A DNA stretch of 64,000 nt from Lucinisca nassula (GCA_963580285.1 CAUZLF010000233.1:174001-238000), one strand, 5' to 3'. Shown: positions 9,256 through 20,995, numbered from the stretch's first letter. A program made the numbers and translations. The notes: a model not told the origin generated them from the letters alone.

Positions 9256-12200
9256 ACTATGAGAATGGCGGCTGTTTGCCACACTAAAAGCATGGCGGTT
9301 GTTTGCCGCACTTTGACCATGGCAGTCATTTGCCACACTGCGAGCATGGCTGCCATTTGCCATACTATAACCATGTTGGCTGTTTGCCGCACTTTGACCA
9401 TGGTGGCAGTTTGCCACACTGAACTATTCGCCCAACATATGAGCATAGCAGCTACTTGCCGCACCATGAGCAAGGCGACAATTTGCCACACTGTGAGCAT
9501 GGCGGCTATTTGCCGCACATTGAGCAGGGTGGCTTTTCTGCCGCACATTGAACCTGGCGGCTATTTGTCGCACTCTAAGCAAGGCGGCCATTTGCAACAC
9601 TGTGAGCATGGCGGCTATTTACCGCACTATGAGCAAGGCGGCCATTTGCCACACTGTGAGCATGGCGACTATTTTGGCAAACTTTAAGAATGACGGCCAC
9701 GTGCCGCTCTCTGAAGATGGCAATCGTTTGCTGCACTGTGAGCACGGTGGCTACTTGGCACGCTATGAGCATGGCGGCTACTTATCGACTATGAGCATGG
9801 CGGCTACTTGTCGAGTATGAGCATGGTGGCTATCTGCCACACTTTAAGCAGGGCGGCTATTTGTCGCACTTTAAGCAAGGCGGCCATTTGCCACACTGTG
9901 CGCATGGCGGCAATTTGCAGCACTTTGAGAATTACACCCATTTGCCGTGCTATGAGCATGGCGGTTTCTTGGCGCACTATGAGCTTGGTGGCTACTTGTC
10001 GTACTGTGAGCATGTCGGCAAATCGCCACACTTTGAGCAGAACGGCTGTTGGCAATACTGTAAAGGCGGCCATTTGCCGTACTTTAAGAATGACGGCCAT
10101 TTACTGCACTATTAGAATGAAGTCTCTTGCCGTACTATGAGCATTCGGCTACTTGCCGTGCTGTCTGCACTACGAACAGGGCGGCATTTTGAGAATGGTG
10201 GCCACTTGCCGCACTTTGCAAATGGTGGCCATTTGCCGCACTTTGCAAATGGTGGCCATTTGCCGCACTATGAGCATGGCGGCCACTTGCCGTGCTATGA
10301 AAATGGCGGCTATTTGCGGCACTATAATCATGGCGGCCAGTTTTGCACTGTGAACATGGCGGTCGAGCATGGCGGCTATTTTGCGAACTATGAAAACGGC
10401 GGTCATTTGCCGCAATTAGAGAATGGCAGCTTCTTGCCACGCTATGAGCATGGTGGTTTCTTGCCGCTCTGTCGTCATGGGGGCTATTTCTCACGCCGTG
10501 CTGTGAACAAGACGGTTTTTGCCGCACTTTGAGTAGGGCGGCAATTTACCGCACTATGTGTATGGTAGCTATCTGTTGCACTTTGACCATGAAGGATATT
10601 TGGAGAATTATGAGCATGGCGGCTATTTGACCCACCATGAACATGGCGGCTATTCGTCTCACTATGAGCAGGGCGGCCATTCGCTACAATATGAGCAGGG
10701 TGGCCATTTGGGGACCATCTTCTTCACTATGCCGTATTGTGAGCAAGGTGGCTATTTTCCGCGCTGAGCAAGGCGGCCACTTAACACACTGTTAGCATAG
10801 TGGCGATTTTCAATACTTTGAGCACGGCGGCTGTTTGCCGCACTTTGAGCATGGTGGTTATTTGCTGCACTTTGAGCATATCGGTTATTTGCCTTACTAC
10901 GAGCAAGACGGCCATTTGCTTGGCTATGAGCATTGCGATTGTTTGCAACACTATGACTATGTCGTCCATTTCCCCGTAATGGGTATGGCGGCTATTTGCC
11001 ACACTGTAACCAAGGCGGCTATTTGCCACACTATGAGCATGCCGGCTATATTCCGCACTATGAGCAATGCTATTATTTGTCACACTGTGGGCATGGGGCT
11101 ATTTGACGCACTATGAGTATGACGACTATTTGCTGCACTGTGAGCATGGCGGCTATTTGCTGCACTATAGGCAAGGCGACCATTTGCCACACTGTTAAGA
11201 TGACGGCTATTTGCGTCACTGTGAGCATGGCAACTATTTGCCACACTGTGACTAGGCTGCTATTTGCCGCACTTTCTGTATGTCAGCTATTTGTCGCACC
11301 ATGAGCAAGGCAGCCATTTGCAAAGCTGTAAGCATTGCGGCTTTTGCCACACTATGAGCAAGGCGGCTAGTGTCTCACTATGAGCATAATGGCTATTTGC
11401 CGCACTATGCGCAAGCGGCCATTTACCACATCATGAGCATGCTGTCTATTTGTCGCTTTTTGAGAATGGCGGCCACTTGCAGCACTTTGAAGGCACCCAT
11501 TATCGCACTATTAGCATGGCGGTTTCTAAGCACACTCTGAGCAAGGCGGCTACTTGTCGACCTTGAGCATGCCGGGTACTTGTCGACTATGAGCATGGCA
11601 GCTACTTGTCGACTATGAGCATGGCGGCCATTTGCCACACTGTGAGCATTGCGGTCATCAGCCACAATATTAGCATGGCGACTATTGACCGTTCCGTGAA
11701 CATCGAACACTTGTGAGCATGGCGGCTACTTGCAACTTATTTGCCACACTATGGGCAAGGCAGCCATTTGCCACACTTTGCGCAAGGCGACCTCTTTCCA
11801 CGCCACACTGTGTGCAAGGCGGCCATTTTCAACACTGTGCGCATGACCGCTATTTTCCACACTATGAGAAAGGCGACTATTTATTCCCCGCCCTTTTAGC
11901 ATGGTGACCATTTGCCACACTTTGAGAAACGCGACAATGTGCCACATATGAGCATGGCAGCTATTCGCCATGCACACTATGAGCGAAAAGGTTATATGTC
12001 ATAGTGTGAGCATGAAGAGGATTTGCGCCACTATGAGCCTGACGGCCATTTTCCTGTACTGAACATGGGTATGGCGGCTATTTGCCACATTGTAACCAAG
12101 GCGGCTATTTGCCAAACTATGAGCATGTAGGCTATATTCCGCACTATGACCATTCGCCACACTGCTTCACTTTGATCACGGCGACTATTTGCCACACTAT

Positions 12201-14590
12201 GAGCATGGCGGCTGTTTCCCGCACTATACGCAAGGCGACCATTTGCCACACTGCGTCAATATGAGCATGGTGACTGTTTACCGTATTATGAGCAAGGTAG
12301 ATATTGGCCATACTGTGTGTATAGTGGCTATTTGCGAGCCAGGCTGCCAATTGCAACAATATGAACATGCCGGTTATTTGGCGCTCTGTGAGCATGGCGG
12401 CTACTTGCCACACTATGAGCATGGTGGCTATTTGCACACTGTCACTGGGCGGCTATTTGCCACACTGTGAGCAATGCGGCTATTTGCCGCCTTTTTATCA
12501 TGTCATCTGTTTGCCGCACAATGAGTATGGCGGTCATTTCCACAGATGAGACCATTGCGACTATTTGCTACACTATGAGCATGGTGGTTATATGCCACAC
12601 TATGTGCATTGCCATAATGTGAGCATGATGGTATATTTGCATCACTATGAGCATGACGGCACTGTGAGCGAGGCGACTTTTTGTCATAATTTGAGCATGG
12701 TGGTTATTTGTATCGCGTTGATCATGACGGATACTTGCCGTACTGTGAGCATGGCGCACTACACCGTACTTTCAGCATGGCGGCTATTTGCCGCACCATA
12801 AACATGGCGGGTACTTGTAGACTATGAGTATGGCGGATACTTGTCGACTATGACCATGACGGCTTTTTGCACACTATGAGCAGGGCGGTCATTGCACAAT
12901 ATTCGCATAACGGCTATTTGCCATACTTACTATAAACATGGCGCACTTTGTGAACACTGCTGCTACTTGCAACACTATGCGCATGGCGGCTTTTTGTCAT
13001 ACTGTGAGCATGGTGGTTATTTGTATCGCGTAGAACATGACGGATACTTGCCGTACTGTGAGCATGGCGCACTACACCGCGCTTTCAGCGTGGCGGCTAT
13101 TTGCCGCACTATAAACATGGCGGGTACTTGTAGACTATAAGCATGGCGGATACTTGTCGACTGTGACCATGACGGCTTTTTGCACACTATGAGCAGGGCG
13201 GTCACATATTGCACAATATTCTCATAACGGCTATTTGCCGTACTTACTATAAACATGGTGCACTTTGTGAACAACTGCGGCTACTTGCAACACTATGCGC
13301 ATGGCGGCTGTTTGCCATACTGTTAGCAAGACGGTCATTTGCCACACTTTGACCAAAGCGGCCATTAGCCATACTGTCAGAATGGCGCCCCCTTTGTCGA
13401 AATTTGAGCATGCACTGTGAGCATGGTGGCCTTTAGCCATACTATGAGCAAAATGGCTAGTTGCCTCACCAGAAGCATGAGGCTTTAAGCAACACTATGA
13501 GAAAGACCCCCATTTGCCACAATATGAGCATATCGGCTATTTGCCGTACTTTAAACATGGCGCACGTTGTGAGCATGGCGCCTACTTGCAACACTATGAG
13601 TATGGCGAACAATTGCCAAACTTTGAGCATGGCGGCTATTTGCCACACTATGAGCAAGGCGGTCATTTGCCACACTGAGCTTGGCGGCTCTTTGCTGTAA
13701 TTTGACCATGCTGGCTTCTTGCCGTACTGTGATTTGCCACACTATAAGCATGGCGGCTATTTGCCACACTATGAGCATGGCAGCTGTTTGCCTCACCATG
13801 ATGATGACAGCTTTTTGCCATACTGTGAAATTTGCCGCACCATGGTGGAAATTTGCCGCACTGAGAGACAGGCGGCCATTTGCCAGATTGTAAATATGGT
13901 GGCAATGTACAAAACTGACCATGGCGGCTATTTGCCACACTATGAGCAAGGCGGCTTTTTATAAACTTTGAGCATGCCAGCTATATGCCGCACTTTGAGT
14001 ATGCCACAGTATAAGCAACGCCGCTATTTGGCGACCATTTGCCACACTATGAGCGTGGCGGTTATTTGCTATAATATGTGTGTGGCTGCCGTTTGCCTCA
14101 CTATGAGCACGGCGGCTATTTGCCGTACTGTAAGCATGGCCATTCGCCACACTGTGAGCAAGGCAGCAATTTGCTACACTAAGAACATGCCGGCAATTGA
14201 CCACTCTTTGAGCATGCCGGCTATATGCCACACTGTGAGCATAGTGGTTATGTGCCACACTGTCAGCTTGGTGGCTATTTACCGCATTGTTGAGTATGGT
14301 GGCTGTTTGCCACACTGTGAGAACGGCGTTTGTTTGCCACTCTCTGAGCATGGCGGCTATTTGCCGCACTGTTGAGTAAGGCGGCCATTTGCCACACTGT
14401 GAGCATGGCGGCCATTTGTCGCACCATGAGCAATGGGGCCATTTGCCGCACTGTCGGCATGGCGGCCATTCGCCTTACTATGAGCATGGCAGCTATTATC
14501 CGCACTCAGAACATGGCGGCTGTTTGTCGCACTATGAGCAAGACGGCCATAGTGTGAGCTTGGCAGCTATTTGCCGCATTATGCATTAGG
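9256..14590. repeat. 27-bp minisatellite, about 200 units
   Basis: The consensus unit is close to GAGCATGGCGGCTATTTG then CCGCACTAT. Most units contain GCGGC-TATTT-GCCGC, a 5-bp stem with a 5-base loop. They also contain ATGGCGGC, the core of the YY1/Pho-type binding motif. Many units show CpG decay (GCCGCAC to GCCACAC). Unit length is mostly 27 but indels occur throughout. Because 27 is a multiple of three, nonapeptide-like frames (EHGGYLPHY, SMAAICRTM) appear in every phase and on both strands. None stays open beyond about 140 codons, so I read the array as non-coding. Flanks are unrelated sequence at 9255 and a family E copy from 14645. Confidence 0.95.
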
Positions 14591-14644
14591 CAGTGTGGAC
14601 CAAAATTAGACGACACAGGAAGTTGCGTTTAATAAGGTTTTTTT

Positions 14645-14945
14645 TTGTTTGTTTGATTTGAAGTTCAACGTCCCCGTCAACACTGTAAAGGTCATTTTGG
14701 AGACGTTGCATCCAATTTTGTTGGACTGTTAACCGACATTGAGATGAAATGACATCTCAAGCCCTGCCGCCCAATGAAACCAATAGGGTTTATAAGCATT
14801 GACGGTCCTACTCGTGCGCACCGCATTGCCTGGGCAGGCTTAGATCCTCTAAGCGGATTACCAGTACTCGTGTGCGGGTCGGTTTCAGCTCTGCGTGGAA
14901 GCATGCATCCCATTTATTTCTTCAAGCCCCGATGGGCGGGGGCTA
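14645..14945 (-). repeat. SINE-tail family E copy, antisense
   Basis: A well-preserved antisense copy: T-rich start, GTTCAACGTCCCCGTCAACA, GACATTGAGATGAAATGACA, AAGCCCTGCCGCCCAATGAA, TAGATCCTCTAAGCGGATTA and CCCCGATGGGCGGGGGC. It directly abuts the end of the 27-bp minisatellite after a short AT-rich stretch. Confidence 0.85.
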
Positions 14946-15203
14946 GCGTTTAATAAGTTTCTATACTGTTTGCTTAAAGTACAGGAACTTAACGGTTAAG
15001 TTAAATATAGTCTAAGTCACCGTTTAGGACCATGAAACGATGGAGCCATCGGCCCCCGGGCCACCAGTTCTGTCAGTGCTTTGATTTTTGTTGATGTTGA
15101 ACATTACGTAGGCCTACTATAACACACCGTTGGGCCGTGTGGCATAGTTCATTCTTTCATACCACCCAAAATGAAAATTTGTGATAGTTTTCCTATACTC
15201 CAA

Positions 15204-15271
15204 ACATAGGTTGTCGCTGCTCGTTAGAACCGCCTCATTGAGGCGGTTCTAACGAGTACCATAACCTATGT
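15204..15271. mobile_element. Hairpin MITE, family 2
   Basis: A 68-bp palindrome. Outer arms ACATAGG and CCTATGT enclose TCGTTAGAACCGCCTCA and GAGGCGGTTCTAACGA. Other members are at 2999-3043, 62148-62194, and a half copy at 71-110. Confidence 0.85.
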
Positions 15272-15550
15272 CTAGGGCCAGAAATAAGAAAAATAATGTA
15301 TGCCTATGTAAACCCCAGCTTTCACTGTTTAAACTGGGGCTTGGAGGGGTGTTCATTGCACGTTACTTGTTAACCTGATGGAGGCGGTTTTAACGACTGC
15401 TTCAATCATAAGCAAGAAAATATCACGAATTTACCCTTTTCTTACCAAATGGAATCTTCCTTCTTATATATAGCAGGAGTTCGTTTCAAAATTTAGGGTT
15501 GTCAGGTTGTGTTTTCATCAAAATTTATTTGGAAAATGACTGAACTTTTA
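15272..15550. other. No feature seen
   Basis: Unique-looking AT-rich sequence. A single GGAGGCGGTTTTAACGACTG at about 15371 resembles one arm of hairpin family 2. Confidence 0.4.
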
Positions 15551-15617
15551 GCAAACAGTGTAGGCCCAGATCAGACGCCGCGTTCTGCGGCGTCTGATCT
15601 TGGCCTGCACTGTTTGC
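15551..15617. mobile_element. Hairpin MITE, family 1 (best preserved)
   Basis: GCAAACAGTGTAGGCCCAGA and TCAGACGCCGC form one arm, a GTTCT loop follows, then GCGGCGTCTGATCT and TGGCCTGCACTGTTTGC. The stem is nearly perfect over about 31 bp. Confidence 0.88.
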
Positions 15618-16470
15618 CAGGGAACCCATTTGGGGTTTCTGGTACTAAATGGGTTAACGATGTAAAATGGTCATTTATACAACAGACATGATAGGACTAT
15701 CTCACGCAGGAGAGATATTTTGACCGGCACCATATCAATTTTGTAAATAAAAACTTAAAAAACTTAAATAACTGACACTGGGGAGAGAGCATGACGAAAT
15801 ATGACTTAACGACACGGCTTCAAAGGAACTATCCTTACCAACACAACTTGTATCCTCGATTCAACGCCATGGACGTTGCTTAGAGCCATAGTTAAACGAG
15901 CTTTGTAAAAGTTGTCACTTGTCCAGACAGTATTCAAGTGCAGTAATCCAATATAGAATTTCTGTGGCGTACTATGCCAGCTGCATTGGTTTCCTTCTAA
16001 TCTTTAACAAATTAATGTATTTCCTTAAAAAATATAATAATGATAATTTTAGTTTTAGACAAGAGAGTTTAAATGAAAATCACTCGTATCTATCGATTAA
16101 TGTAACAAAGACCTCTGTATCAGCCTAACCAATTTTATTTAAACTCTTTAAAATACTTTAAGTGACAGGATTTCGTTAAGAGTACAAATTTCCCTGACTA
16201 GATCTTCGAAAAATTCCCTGATTTTTCCTGACAAAATAGATCTATGTCAAATTTTGGAGCCGAAAGGTATCAATACGTCATTTAACATTTCTCATGAGAT
16301 ACACCACAGGATTCCTATAAATCTACTACCCAGGATTTAGGAGAAAATAAAGTTTACGAAGATGTCTCTATGAGACGATTCTAGCAAGCATGCATTTCAA
16401 CAAAAACAAGATCTATCAAAATTTTCTACAGAAAGATGTCTGTTTTGGAGGTAGTTCCAAATCCATAGAA
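15618..16470. other. No gene seen
   Basis: AT-rich sequence with no sustained reading frame that resembles a protein family, and no repeat I recognise. Confidence 0.4.
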
Positions 16471-16936
16471 AGTTACTGACGGTGTTTAAGTTTTGGACCT
16501 TTTTTCACATTTGACCACCAAGTATGACCTAGACCTTGGAGGTAAGGATCTTGGTTCTGTGTGAGGCAGATTATCTCATGATGGCCAACATTTCTACTGC
16601 GTTTAAGTTTCGGACCTTTTTTTTACCTTTGACCTCTAAGTATGACCTTGACCTTGGAGGTACGGACTTGGGTTTTGCATTTGACACATTGTCTCATAAT
16701 GGTAAACATTTCTACAAAGTAATATCAAAATCCATCCAGAAATAAGAAAGTTATTGACTGCGTTTAAGTTTAGGACCGTTTATTTTTTTACCTTTAACCT
16801 CTAAGTATGACCTTGACCTTGGAGGTACAGACCTGGGATTTGAACGTGACACTTCGTCTAATGATGTTTAACATTTCTACAAAGAAATTTCAAAATCCAT
16901 CCACAAATAAGGAAGTTATTGACTGCGTTTAAGCTT
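16471..16936 (+). repeat. Degenerate ~170-bp tandem repeat with TGACCTTGACCT words
   Basis: Units begin near 16471, (shortened) 16590, 16750 and 16913 with ACTGCGTTTAAGTTTCGGAC. Each longer unit carries AAGTATGACCTTGACCTTGG and AACATTTCTACAAAG. It ends in the GACG microsatellite. The paired TGACCT words parallel those in the 40.2-41.4 kb array. Confidence 0.8.
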
Positions 16937-17012
16937 CGGACGGACGAACGAACGATCGAACGGACGGACGGACGGACGAACGAACGAGCGAACGAACGGA
17001 CGGACGGACGGA
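16937..17012. repeat. (GGAC/GAAC)n microsatellite
   Basis: A mixed run of GGAC and GAAC tetramers that continues directly from the last ~170-bp unit. It is followed by a CATTCTTCGAATGGCGGGGG word similar to that beside other GACG tracts. Confidence 0.93.
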
Positions 17013-17178
17013 CAGGGGCAACGCTTTATGCCCTTCCACCATTCTTCGAATGGCGGGGGCATAAAAAGTTGAGTCTATATCAACCCTATCTCAACTTGAG
17101 GAACATATACCCTGCACGTGCCTGCCCCCTATGGGGTCGATTGTCTGTGAGGGATTTAAACCCTTAAATTCCTGAACA

Positions 17179-17245
17179 GCAAACAGTATAGACCCAGATC
17201 AGACGCCGCGTTCTGCGGCGTCTGATCTGGGTATACACTGTCTGC
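17179..17245. mobile_element. Hairpin MITE, family 1
   Basis: GCAAACAGTATAGACCCAGA and TCAGACGCCGC pair with GCGGCGTCTGATCTGGG and TATACACTGTCTGC. The change to TATA in the left arm is matched by TATA in the right arm, so pairing is kept. Confidence 0.88.
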
Positions 17246-17394
17246 CAAGCCCAATACGAGTCCCTCTTTACACAATACAGAACGATAATAATAGCGCGGC
17301 TATAAATAGGTTATTTCCTGGATTTCCTACAAATCAGTGATTGTCACGAGGACATCAGCAACGTAAAGCTACTGCGCTAAGTAACTGAGTCGAT

Positions 17395-17610
17395 TGACAA
17401 ACAATCGACCCAAAATCGACCTATTTACCGTCGAGTGGGACTGGCTGACCTTTATGCATCGGAGGTTTTGGTTCGCTCCGCTTTGCCTGGGCAAGCTTGG
17501 TCCTTCTGTGGGTTTTGCCGGTACCAAGGTGTGGCCGGTTTCGGCCATGCTTGGGGGCATTGTTAGACCAAGTCTCTCTTCCCAGACGTCCGATGGGCGG
17601 GGATGAAGAT
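17395..17610 (-). repeat. Highly divergent family E relative, antisense
   Basis: GCTTTGCCTGGGCAAGCTTG, a GGTTTTGCCGGTACC block and CGATGGGCGGGG recall the order of family E landmarks (CCTGGGCAGGCTTAG, TTACCAGTACTCGTG, CGATGGGCGGGG). Similarity is weak outside these, so this is a tentative call. Confidence 0.4.
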
Positions 17611-18000
17611 ACCGGTTGTGTAGATATGAAGAAGTGCACTTTGTCTCACGGGTGTGTTGTCCAAATGATATGTGATTGGTTGTTAAGCGCTTTGATTTCT
17701 AACCTATCTTTGTATGGCGTAAGTTTGTGCCTAGTGTTAGAGATAAGTCATACCGTACTGTCGCAATAATTTTGACTGTGGACCCATATAGGCGTTTTTG
17801 ACGGGCACCCAGCAACTAGGGTCTACGGCGTAGACAGGAAAAATTACCATATGTGTATCCACAAACGAAAAATGCTAGATGAATGCACTTTGTCTCAGGG
17901 ACGAGTTATCCCATTGCTTTTGCATAAATGTACATAGCGTATGATAACACTATGCCCAACACTATACTGTTATAAACCGACATCCTCTACTCGTAAAACC
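17611..18000. other. No feature seen
   Basis: Unique-looking sequence. TGTGTAGATATGAAGAAGTG at about 17617 resembles TGTTGTAGATATAAGAAGTT at 48592, which hints at an unclassified dispersed repeat. Confidence 0.35.
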
Positions 18001-18334
18001 GGCCCCGATAGCTCAGTTGGTAGAGTGTCCGCTCCGGGGAACGGGAGGTCTCGGGTTCGATCCCGGGCCGCGACATACCAAAGTCGTTAAAAATGGTACT
18101 AGCTGCTCCTCGTTTGGCACTCAGATTTACGGGGTAGAGCTAGGACTGGTCGATCCAGTGTCAGGATAATGTGACTGGGTGTGGTATCATGTAATGTGTC
18201 TGGGACATGATACTTCAGTGAGGCAGCACTGTAAACGTGAGCATTGAGCTCCCTGTCGCAACCAGACACCGTCGTGATATGACTGAAAAATTGTTGAAAG
18301 CGACGTTAAACCCGAATTCACACACACACTCTAC
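18001..18334 (+). mobile_element. tRNA-derived SINE (family D)
   Basis: The head is strikingly tRNA-like: GCCCCGATAGCTCAGTTGGT (box A) and GGGTTCGATCCCGGGCC (box B). A body of about 250 bp follows, containing TGGTATCATGTAATGTGTCT and AACCAGACACCGTCGTGATA, and it ends GCGACGTTAAACCCGAATTC with a (CA)n tail. Length, body and tail show a SINE and not a tRNA gene. It resembles the molluscan V-type SINEs in outline; exact family not verified. Confidence 0.85.
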
Positions 18335-18721
18335 TCGTAAAATGCATGCAAACAAAAAGGATTAATGGCCATGCCCCACTGTTTAATGATTTTTACTGTA
18401 TCGGCTAGCAGCCAAGTTTTATACAATATTTTGCACTGTCACTTGCCAATTCATGTGTACTAGGTGGGTGGAGCATGTCCGTGATATCCTGCTACACAGT
18501 CATGTAGACTTGTTATTACTATGGTATATTCCACACATTTCCAAGCTGGAAAACTCCGTTTTAATCCATTCATAATCATAACGATGTCACAAATTTAATA
18601 CTGAGGTGTGGCCCGTCTACCACGTGCGCGCACGATTTTGTGTACAGTTCATTGATTACAACAGTTCCTGACCTTGTAGTATTGTATAGTAAACGTACTT
18701 TTTATGCGTTTACTGTTGTCG
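18335..18721. other. No feature seen
   Basis: No gene or recognised repeat. A short GTAAACGTACTTTTTATGCG-type AT-rich stretch precedes the next SINE. Confidence 0.35.
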
Positions 18722-19020
18722 GATGATTTGTTTGATTTGAGGTTTAACGTCCCCGTCAACACTGTAAAGGTCATTTTGGAGACGTTGCTTCCAATTTTGT
18801 GGGACTTTTACCCGACATTGAGATGAAATGACATCTCAAGCCCTGTCGCCCAATGAAACCAATAGGGTTTATTAGCATGGACGGTCCACCTCGCACCGCG
18901 GTTCCTGGACAGGCTTAGATCCTCTAAGCGGTTTACCAGTACTAGTGTGCGGGCCGGATTCAGCTCTGCGTGGAAGCATCATGCAGCCCATATATTTCTT
19001 CAAGCCCCTATGGGGGGTCG
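18722..19020 (-). repeat. SINE-tail family E reference copy, antisense
   Basis: This is the best-preserved member: TTTGAGGTTTAACGTCCCCG, TTCCAATTTTGTGGGACTTT, CATTGAGATGAAATGACATC, CCAATGAAACCAATAGGGTT, CTTAGATCCTCTAAGCGGTT and TCTGCGTGGAAGCATCATGC, ending AAGCCCCTATGGGGGG. Members occur at least ten times in this window in both orientations. Confidence 0.9.
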
Positions 19021-19959
19021 GATGAGGAGTTTAGGGTGACGTCGGTGATTTTTTATTTTTTTTTGTCGTTGGACATTGCCCTCTGTTGTCAAAAGGTGAC
19101 GACGCTTAGGTAATGATTATTATAACGGTATGGTGTGCCCTGCCAGCCAACTTGGGGGTGGTGGTGATATCGGTGCTGCCTGTCAAACCTACCTATGGTG
19201 GTGTTTTCTCTTACGCCACTGTCTACTTATCATCCGACAACAGTAAGATGTGAAACTGGCATTCTATCATTGATGTTGCTGTTGTTGTTATTCGGTACAG
19301 GGAGCAGATCCGGACATGTTGTTCGTTGCATTTATTTACTTATCCTAGGTATGAAGAACAAGCCTACGGCTATCATCTGAAGTTGCTACGTACTTAAATA
19401 GAATGTAGGAGAAGAACTTTATTGCACCATTGCACTTTACTCAGCCCGGTACCTACATGTTACACTTATGCAGAATGCAGGCGGTGATGACCTGGATTCG
19501 ACTGTACAGCTGCTCAAGCGGGACTAGGTCATCGCTGTCTCCATGTGCGATAATGATCACGCAGCATATAAGTTGCATATTCTCCCTCATACTATTAATA
19601 GTTTATAACCTTGTACCACCTTAGCTACCATATATCTGTATTAATATGTCATTCCTTATATGTCATGTAAATGACTGAAGAGAATAAAGTTTTGTCTGTC
19701 TGTCTGTCTGTCTACAACTTCTCGATATATCCACTCTCCAGGCCAGAATCTTTCACTTGCAAGCTCATGTCCTTCGAAATCCCAACTAGGGACAATATTC
19801 ACCAATCCCATATACAGTAGTCCTTATCGCCCCTCCGCATCCTTCATACAACCCAATTCCCGACTTCGGGAGGCAACTTTACACGGCGCGTGCAATGACG
19901 GCGTCGGTGAAATTGACGATTTTTGTCATTAAAAAGAAACATGAGCTGAGAGTTTAGAG
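19021..19959. other. No gene; possible retroelement 3' end at 19675-19716
   Basis: No coding sequence is recognised. At 19682 AATAAAGTTT is followed by (TGTC)n to about 19713. An AATAAA signal plus simple-repeat tail is a common 3' end for LINE-like elements, so a truncated element may end here, but upstream sequence gives no protein match. Confidence 0.4.
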
Positions 19960-20089
19960 AATGGCCGTAGACAAGATGATTTATGATCAATCTCCACGAA
20001 AGAATGTCGCCGACCCCGGCAGGTATCGAATCCGCGTCCTCCTGATCACCAGTCAGACGCGCATCAGACTGAGCTACCGAGGCCGGCGT
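19960..20089 (-). mobile_element. SINE family B, truncated, antisense
   Basis: On the - strand it starts with a GAGCTACCGAGGCCGG-complementary head, then has box B GGATTCGATACC and the GACATTCTTTCGTGGAGATT body. The 3' half with the tail is missing or beyond recognition. Confidence 0.75.
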
Positions 20090-20107
20090 TATTGAAGTTA
20101 AAAGAAT

Positions 20108-20230
20108 CAAGTAATTTCGTACTGGTCCTGTTACAGGTCCTTGGTCTGCTATATTGACCCTCGGCCTTCGGCCTCGGGGCCAATACAGCAAACATGGGAC
20201 CTGTATCTGAGCCAATACGAAATTACTTGG
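20108..20230. mobile_element. Palindromic MITE-like element
   Basis: The arms CAAGTAATTTCGTA (20108) and TACGAAATTACTTG (ending about 20229) are reverse complements. Inner arms with ACAGGTCC/GGACCTGT and TGCTATATTGACCC/GGGGCCAATACAGCA surround a CGGCCTTCGGCC centre. The fold covers about 120 bp with small bulges. Confidence 0.82.
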
Positions 20231-20263
20231 TTAATAACATTATAATATCAGTAGCAGAATTAG

Positions 20264-20415
20264 AAGCATCCGTGGTGTAGTGGTTACGCTACTCGCCTTT
20301 GTAAACCAAGGGTCGCAGGATCGATCCCGGGCTTCTCCAGACTTTCGGATGAGTCTTTAAACCGAGGTTCCGTCTCCGTATGACCTTAGCTGTTGATGGG
20401 ACGTAAAACTCAAAC
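20264..20415 (+). mobile_element. tRNA-derived SINE (family A)
   Basis: GAAGCATCCGTGGTGTAGTG head, GCAGGATCGATCCCGGGC box B region, ACTTTCGGATGAGTCTTTAA body and GGGACGTAAAACTCAAACAC end with (CTCA)n. It matches 886-1044. Confidence 0.88.
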
Positions 20416-20584
20416 ACTCACTCACTCAGTAGCATAATTACTAATCACCTGGAAAATGTGTGCATTAGATGGAGCCAACTCTTAAAGGAAAGCATTTGCT
20501 CCTGTTGGGAGACAATTCTTTCCATTAAGAGCAGCCCCTATAATATGCAACGTAAAATGTTAGGCCTGTTATTTATGAAACAGG

Positions 20585-20915
20585 GTTCGTGTTTGTTTGT
20601 TTGTTTGTTTATTTGTTTGTTTGTTTGTTTGAATTGAGTTTTAACGTCCCCGGCAACACTATTTAGGTCATTTCGGAGACTTTGATTCCCTTTGGTTGGA
20701 CTTTTACCCGACAGTTAGATTAAATGACATCTCAAGCCCTGCTGTCCAATGAAACCAATAGGGTTTATACGCATGGAAGGTACGAGATTCGAACCACTGC
20801 CCGGGCAGGCTTAGACTTTCTAAGCAGTTTACCAGTACCATGTGCGGTCAGCTTCAGCTCTACGTGGAAGCATCATGCAGCCTAATCTATTTCTCCAAGC
20901 CCAGATGGGCGGGGA
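20585..20915 (-). repeat. Family E copy with long (TTTG)n tail, antisense
   Basis: A run of about ten TTTG units (sense CAAA) precedes GAGTTTTAACGTCCCCGGCA and then the family E landmarks, ending CCCAGATGGGCGGGG. The tail position shows that family E is normally transcribed from the other strand. Confidence 0.85.
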
Positions 20916-20942
20916 CCTACAGTGTTCGTGTACTGGGACATC

Positions 20943-20995
20943 AGAAAACAGTACAGACCAAGATCAGACGTCGCAGACCGCGGCGACACTGTTTG
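20943..20995. mobile_element. Hairpin MITE family 1, internally deleted
   Basis: The left arm AAACAGTACAGACCAAGATC is complete but the right arm lacks the TCTGATCTGGGTC part, leaving GCGGCGACACTGTTTGG. It abuts the family E copy upstream. Confidence 0.7.

Noticed and set aside
9256..14590. A secreted or structural protein with EHGGYLPHY nonapeptide repeats
   Set aside because: The 27-bp unit makes all frames look repetitive on both strands. Frames are broken by indels and stops, none exceeding about 140 codons, with no signal peptide, splice pattern or conserved start.
9256..14590. CRISPR array
   Set aside because: There is no unique-spacer pattern; units are contiguous and the genome is eukaryotic.
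18001..18073. A functional tRNA gene
   Set aside because: A and B boxes are excellent, but a long SINE body with a GACGTTAAAC end and (CA)n tail follows directly, and the acceptor arms do not pair well.
19675..19716. A named LINE 3' end
   Set aside because: AATAAA plus (TGTC)n is suggestive but no upstream coding remnant is visible, so no family is assigned.
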